64,000 nucleotides of DNA from Phycisphaeraceae bacterium (GTDB lineage Bacteria; Planctomycetota; Phycisphaerae; Phycisphaerales; SM1A02): NCBI GenBank assembly GCA_015709595.1, contig CP054178.1, positions 3,043,205-3,107,204 of the forward strand. Direction: 5' to 3'. The first letter of the stretch is position 1; the number at the start of each line of letters is the position of its first letter. Below the pieces are notes generated by a model. The model was not told the origin of the DNA, searched no databases, and saw nothing but the letters and a program-made list of their open reading frames with translations. This document shows positions 61,530 to 64,000 of this stretch, in pieces. A program made the position numbers and the translations under genes.

Positions 61530-62435
61530 ATGAGAGAGAACGGGGGCGACATCGCGGCGTTGCAGTCGGGGCTCAAGCAGCGCAGGCCGGCGCGGAGCGG
61601 CGTGCGCCTCTACACCGCCGACTTCGATTCTGTCTCCCTCTGCGACTTCTATCGGAGTCGCTCGGCGTTCCTGATCCTCTCGGGACCGTCGCTCGCCCAA
61701 CTCGACCTGTCGCGGCTCAACCAGCGCGGCATCGTCACGATGGCCGTCAACAACGCCTGGGCCGTGCATCGTCCGACGCTGTGGACGTGCGTGGACGACC
61801 CCGGCCGCTTCATCGACACGGGCTGGAAGGACCCCGGCATCCTGAAGATCGTGCCCGTCTCGCACTTCGACAAGCGACTGCGCGTGCAGAACCCCGATGG
61901 CTCGTTCCGTGCGAGCGCGTTCAAGGTGCGGCAGATGCCGGGCGTGCTCTTCTACCGCCGCAGCGACCACTTCGACCACAGCCGATTCCTCAAGGCCGAC
62001 ACCATCAACTGGGGCCAGGACGGCGAGCACACGGACTCGCTGGGGATCAAGGGCAAGCGGAGCGTCATGCTCGCCGCGCTGCACCTGCTCCATTACCTGG
62101 GCTTCCGCACGGTCTACCTGCTCGGCTGCGACTTCAAGATGGCCCGCGACCGGCGCTACGCCTTCGACGAGCACCGCAGCAAGGACGCGATCCGCCACAA
62201 CAACATCCTGTACGAGAGCCTCCAGAAGCGCTTCGAGGCCCTGAAGCCGCACTTCGAGCAGCACCGCTTCCGCGTGCTCAACTGCGCGCCCGACCCCGAG
62301 TCGTGCGCCCTGAAAGCGTTCGAGTTCGTGCCCTTCGAGCGGGCCGTGGCGGACGCGGCCGCCGAGTGCTCGAAACCCATCAGCACCGCCGGGTGGTATC
62401 AGCCCGCCAACCCAACGCAGGAGAACCAGGGATGA
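61530..62435 (+). CDS. DUF115/MptE-like glycan-related protein
   Basis: A 301-residue protein. FLILSGPSLAQLDLSRLNQRG, VTMAVNNAWAVHRPTLWTC and VYLLGCDFKMARDRRYAF match the DUF115/6-hydroxymethylpterin-kinase-like family, whose members (such as Maf flagellin-glycosylation proteins and sialyltransferase-like enzymes) act on sugars. A role in modifying phage tail or lipopolysaccharide sugars is likely but not proven. It overlaps the next gene (ATGA). Confidence 0.68.
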   Translation: MRENGGDIAALQSGLKQRRPARSGVRLYTADFDSVSLCDFYRSRSAFLILSGPSLAQLDLSRLNQRGIVTMAVNNAWAVHRPTLWTCVDDPGRFIDTGWKDPGILKIVPVSHFDKRLRVQNPDGSFRASAFKVRQMPGVLFYRRSDHFDHSRFLKADTINWGQDGEHTDSLGIKGKRSVMLAALHLLHYLGFRTVYLLGCDFKMARDRRYAFDEHRSKDAIRHNNILYESLQKRFEALKPHFEQHRFRVLNCAPDPESCALKAFEFVPFERAVADAAAECSKPISTAGWYQPANPTQENQG

Positions 62436-63577
62436 GCGACGAGCCACGCCGGTACTTCCTCTACATCCCCGTGTGGGCCTCCACCGGCGGCCCCGGCGGC
62501 TCGGGTTCGGGCTCCGGCTCGTCGGGCAGTTCGGAGAGTTCCTCGTCGGGCTCGTCCTCGTCCAGCGGGAGCAGTTCGTCGGGTTCGTCAAGCGGGTCAT
62601 CCAGCAGCGGCTCGGGCTCGTCGAGCGGCTCGTCCGGCGCTTCGAGCGGCGCGAGCAGCGGGGCCAGCAGCGGTGCGTCGAGCGGCGCATCGGGCAGTTC
62701 CGGTGCGGGCAGCAGCGGCGCGTCCAGCGGTGGCGGCGGCAGTTCGGGCGCATCGGGCGGCTCCGCCAGCGGCGGGTCTGGGAGCGGCGGATCGGGCAGC
62801 GGCGGCTCCGGAGGCGGAGGCTCGGGCGGAGGAGGATCGGGGGGCGGGGGCGGCGGAGGAGGAGGTGGCGGTGGCGGCGGAGGCGGGGGTGGCGGTTCGA
62901 ACTGCCTGCTCTTCGGCACGCTCGTCCGCCTGGCCGACGGCCGCGTCACCACGATCGAGAACCTCAAGCCCGGCGACAGCGTCGCCACCATCAAGGTCCC
63001 CGGCCTCGAGGTCGACGTCCCCTACCGCGCCCAGTACCAGTGGCTCTCTCACCACGGTATGCGCGGCACGATCCCGACCGTCGGGCGCGTGGCCAGCGTG
63101 AAACTCGGCGAGCACACCGGCTTCGTGGTCATTAACCGCCGGATCAAGGCCACGCCTGAACACCCGTTCCTGATGCGCCGCGGCGATGAGTGGGGATTCA
63201 CGTCGGCCGAGCTGCTCAAGAGGGGCGACTACCTGATCGGCGAGCGACTCGCCGAGGAACTCGTCGAGACCATCGAGCGGATCGACGCGCCAACCCGCAC
63301 CGTGGCCATCCACATCCCCGGCACGAACACGTTCTCGGCCGAGGGCGTCTGGGTCCACAACGACATGCCCGCGACGGCCCACTCCTCTGGCTCCGGCTCG
63401 AGTTCCAGCGGCTCGGGCTCCGGTTCCGGCAGCGGCTCGTCGGCCAGCAGCAGCGGCTCGTCGGCCAGCAAGTCCAGCGGCTCGTCGATGTCGTCGAGCT
63501 CCTCCTCCGGCTCCGCCAGCGGCAGCGGCTCCAGCAGCCAGTCCAGCGGCGGACCGGGAGGGACTTACTCGATCTGA
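62432..63577 (+). CDS. Ser/Gly-repeat protein with bacterial intein-like Hint domain
   Basis: A 381-residue protein. After MSDEPRRYFLYIPVWAST, residues about 20-157 are almost only Ser and Gly, ending in a poly-Gly tract. A Hint domain spans 158-310: it starts at Cys158 (CLLFGTLVRLADG), has TPEHPF at 241-246 and ends GVWVHN (305-310), followed by Asp311 instead of Cys, Ser or Thr. That is the type A bacterial intein-like pattern, expected to cleave itself rather than splice cleanly. A second Ser/Gly tail of about 65 residues follows. ATG 62432 overlaps the DUF115-like stop. Confidence 0.85.
   Translation: MSDEPRRYFLYIPVWASTGGPGGSGSGSGSSGSSESSSSGSSSSSGSSSSGSSSGSSSSGSGSSSGSSGASSGASSGASSGASSGASGSSGAGSSGASSGGGGSSGASGGSASGGSGSGGSGSGGSGGGGSGGGGSGGGGGGGGGGGGGGGGGGGSNCLLFGTLVRLADGRVTTIENLKPGDSVATIKVPGLEVDVPYRAQYQWLSHHGMRGTIPTVGRVASVKLGEHTGFVVINRRIKATPEHPFLMRRGDEWGFTSAELLKRGDYLIGERLAEELVETIERIDAPTRTVAIHIPGTNTFSAEGVWVHNDMPATAHSSGSGSSSSGSGSGSGSGSSASSSGSSASKSSGSSMSSSSSSGSASGSGSSSQSSGGPGGTYSI
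62490..62900 (+). repeat. Ser/Gly low-complexity coding repeat
   Basis: GGCTCG, AGCGGC and similar units repeat for about 410 bases, ending in a GGN tract. It encodes Ser/Gly linkers before the Hint domain. A second short tract lies at 63388-63550. Confidence 0.8.
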
Positions 63578-63706
63578 AGTTGAACGGATACGAGCACGGG
63601 GCCTCAAACGCACGCGATTCCGTCCCTTCCGGGATTGAATCTCGGCAATTCCCGTCCAAATACCGATCGATGTGGGTATCTCGTTTTAGACCATCGGGTG
63701 ATCGGA
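63578..63706. other. AT-richer gap after the last tail gene
   Basis: About 130 bases with no gene and no terminator. The composition is visibly less GC-rich than the tail operon (for example TCGTTTTAGA near 63681). It separates the particle genes from the HTH gene. Confidence 0.5.
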
Positions 63707-63734
63707 TTGACATGGCTATCGCACATGTTATACT
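63707..63734 (+). promoter_or_regulatory. Near-consensus sigma-70-type promoter, leaderless
   Basis: TTGACA (63707-63712), 16 bases, then TATACT (63729-63734), 11 of 12 consensus matches. The ATG begins 8 bases after the -10 box, so the expected transcript start falls on or next to the start codon. No Shine-Dalgarno site is present. Confidence 0.7.
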
Positions 63735-63741
63735 GATGGCC

Positions 63742-64000
63742 ATGACGAGCAGGCGTTCGCCGGAAATCCCGAGTGACTACCCGACTCGCGTGAGGAGACT
63801 GCGGGACCGCCTGGGCCTCACGCAGGTCGAACTCGCGAGCCGACTCGGTGTGGCCTTTGCAACCGTGAACCGGTGGGAGAACGGCCAGACCTCCCCGTCG
63901 CCGCTCTCCTGGCAGCAGCTCGTCCGGATGGACGAGGGGAACGCTGAGGAGCAGTCGTCAGTTACCACCGCCGTTGCTGCCCCCTCGCTCGACTTTACTG
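63742..64000 (+). CDS. XRE-type HTH protein, N-terminal part only
   Basis: The visible 86 residues begin MTSRRSPEIPSDYPTRVRRL and contain a clear helix-turn-helix: DRLGLTQVELASRLGVAFA then TVNRWENGQTSPSPLSWQQL. The frame is open to the end of the window. N-terminal XRE domains of this exact form also occur fused to helicases in defence loci, so this may be the start of a larger protein or a plain repressor. Its own promoter and the AT-richer gap before it suggest a unit separate from the tail operon. Confidence 0.75.
   Translation, partial: MTSRRSPEIPSDYPTRVRRLRDRLGLTQVELASRLGVAFATVNRWENGQTSPSPLSWQQLVRMDEGNAEEQSSVTTAVAAPSLDFT

Noticed and set aside
62490-62900. CRISPR-like periodicity
   Set aside because: The repeat is a coding Ser/Gly tract with no constant spacer length or unique spacers.

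Overview
The window is high-GC bacterial DNA, most likely from a planctomycete of the Phycisphaerae. Three secreted proteins end in the same anchor, PAPGALALLGAAGLVA followed by an arginine run, which is a PEP-CTERM variant common in that class. A DUF1580-type DNA-binding gene, a family known mainly from planctomycetes, and CxxC 'CPNCGYD' ribbon membrane proteins point the same way. This assignment is inferred from protein features and was not tested by a search.

Positions 1 to about 31.8 kb are ordinary chromosome. In order they hold a NatA/NatB-type ABC exporter, a Gfo/Idh/MocA oxidoreductase, a secreted TPR protein, a TerC membrane protein, SecG, YicC, an SdiA-regulated-type beta-propeller protein and a GAF-AAA+-Fis sigma-54 activator. 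A truncated FG-GAP gene follows the activator and has a near-consensus sigma-54 promoter in front of it. Next come a flavin-dependent halogenase-like enzyme paired with a MauE-like membrane protein, three PEP-CTERM-like secreted proteins with their terminators, a HEAT-repeat lipoprotein, a zinc-type dehydrogenase, pyroglutamyl peptidase, D-amino-acid oxidase, a MATE transporter, a phosphodiesterase, the Mrp/ApbC Fe-S carrier, a HAD phosphatase, a free-standing TSCPD domain, RsmA (KsgA) and methylthioadenosine phosphorylase.

A tRNA-Asp(GTC) gene at 31848-31921 marks the left edge of an integrated phage-like element that runs to at least 63.6 kb. Its order is: tyrosine integrase; a PD-(D/E)XK nuclease, probably cargo; an early operon (DUF1580, Sak4-like ATPase, DUF669, RusA, helicase, prim-pol/DUF3987); a ParB-fused DNA methyltransferase; a reversed block with an AbrB/Doc toxin-antitoxin pair and small genes including a HARE-HTH protein; then the late genes. 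The late genes cover terminase, portal, a protease-capsid fusion, decoration protein, head-tail joining, tail tube, tail chaperone with a probable frameshift extension, tape measure and tail-tip proteins. No tail sheath is seen, so the particle would be siphovirus-like. No second copy of the tRNA 3' end was noticed, so the right junction probably lies beyond the window.

The least ordinary part is the tail-tip end (59.1-63.6 kb). A SAM methyltransferase, an MptE/DUF115-like protein and a Ser/Gly-repeat protein containing a bacterial intein-like Hint domain are tightly packed there. After a short AT-richer gap, a near-consensus promoter sits so close to an HTH-domain gene that its transcript should be leaderless; that gene runs off the window.
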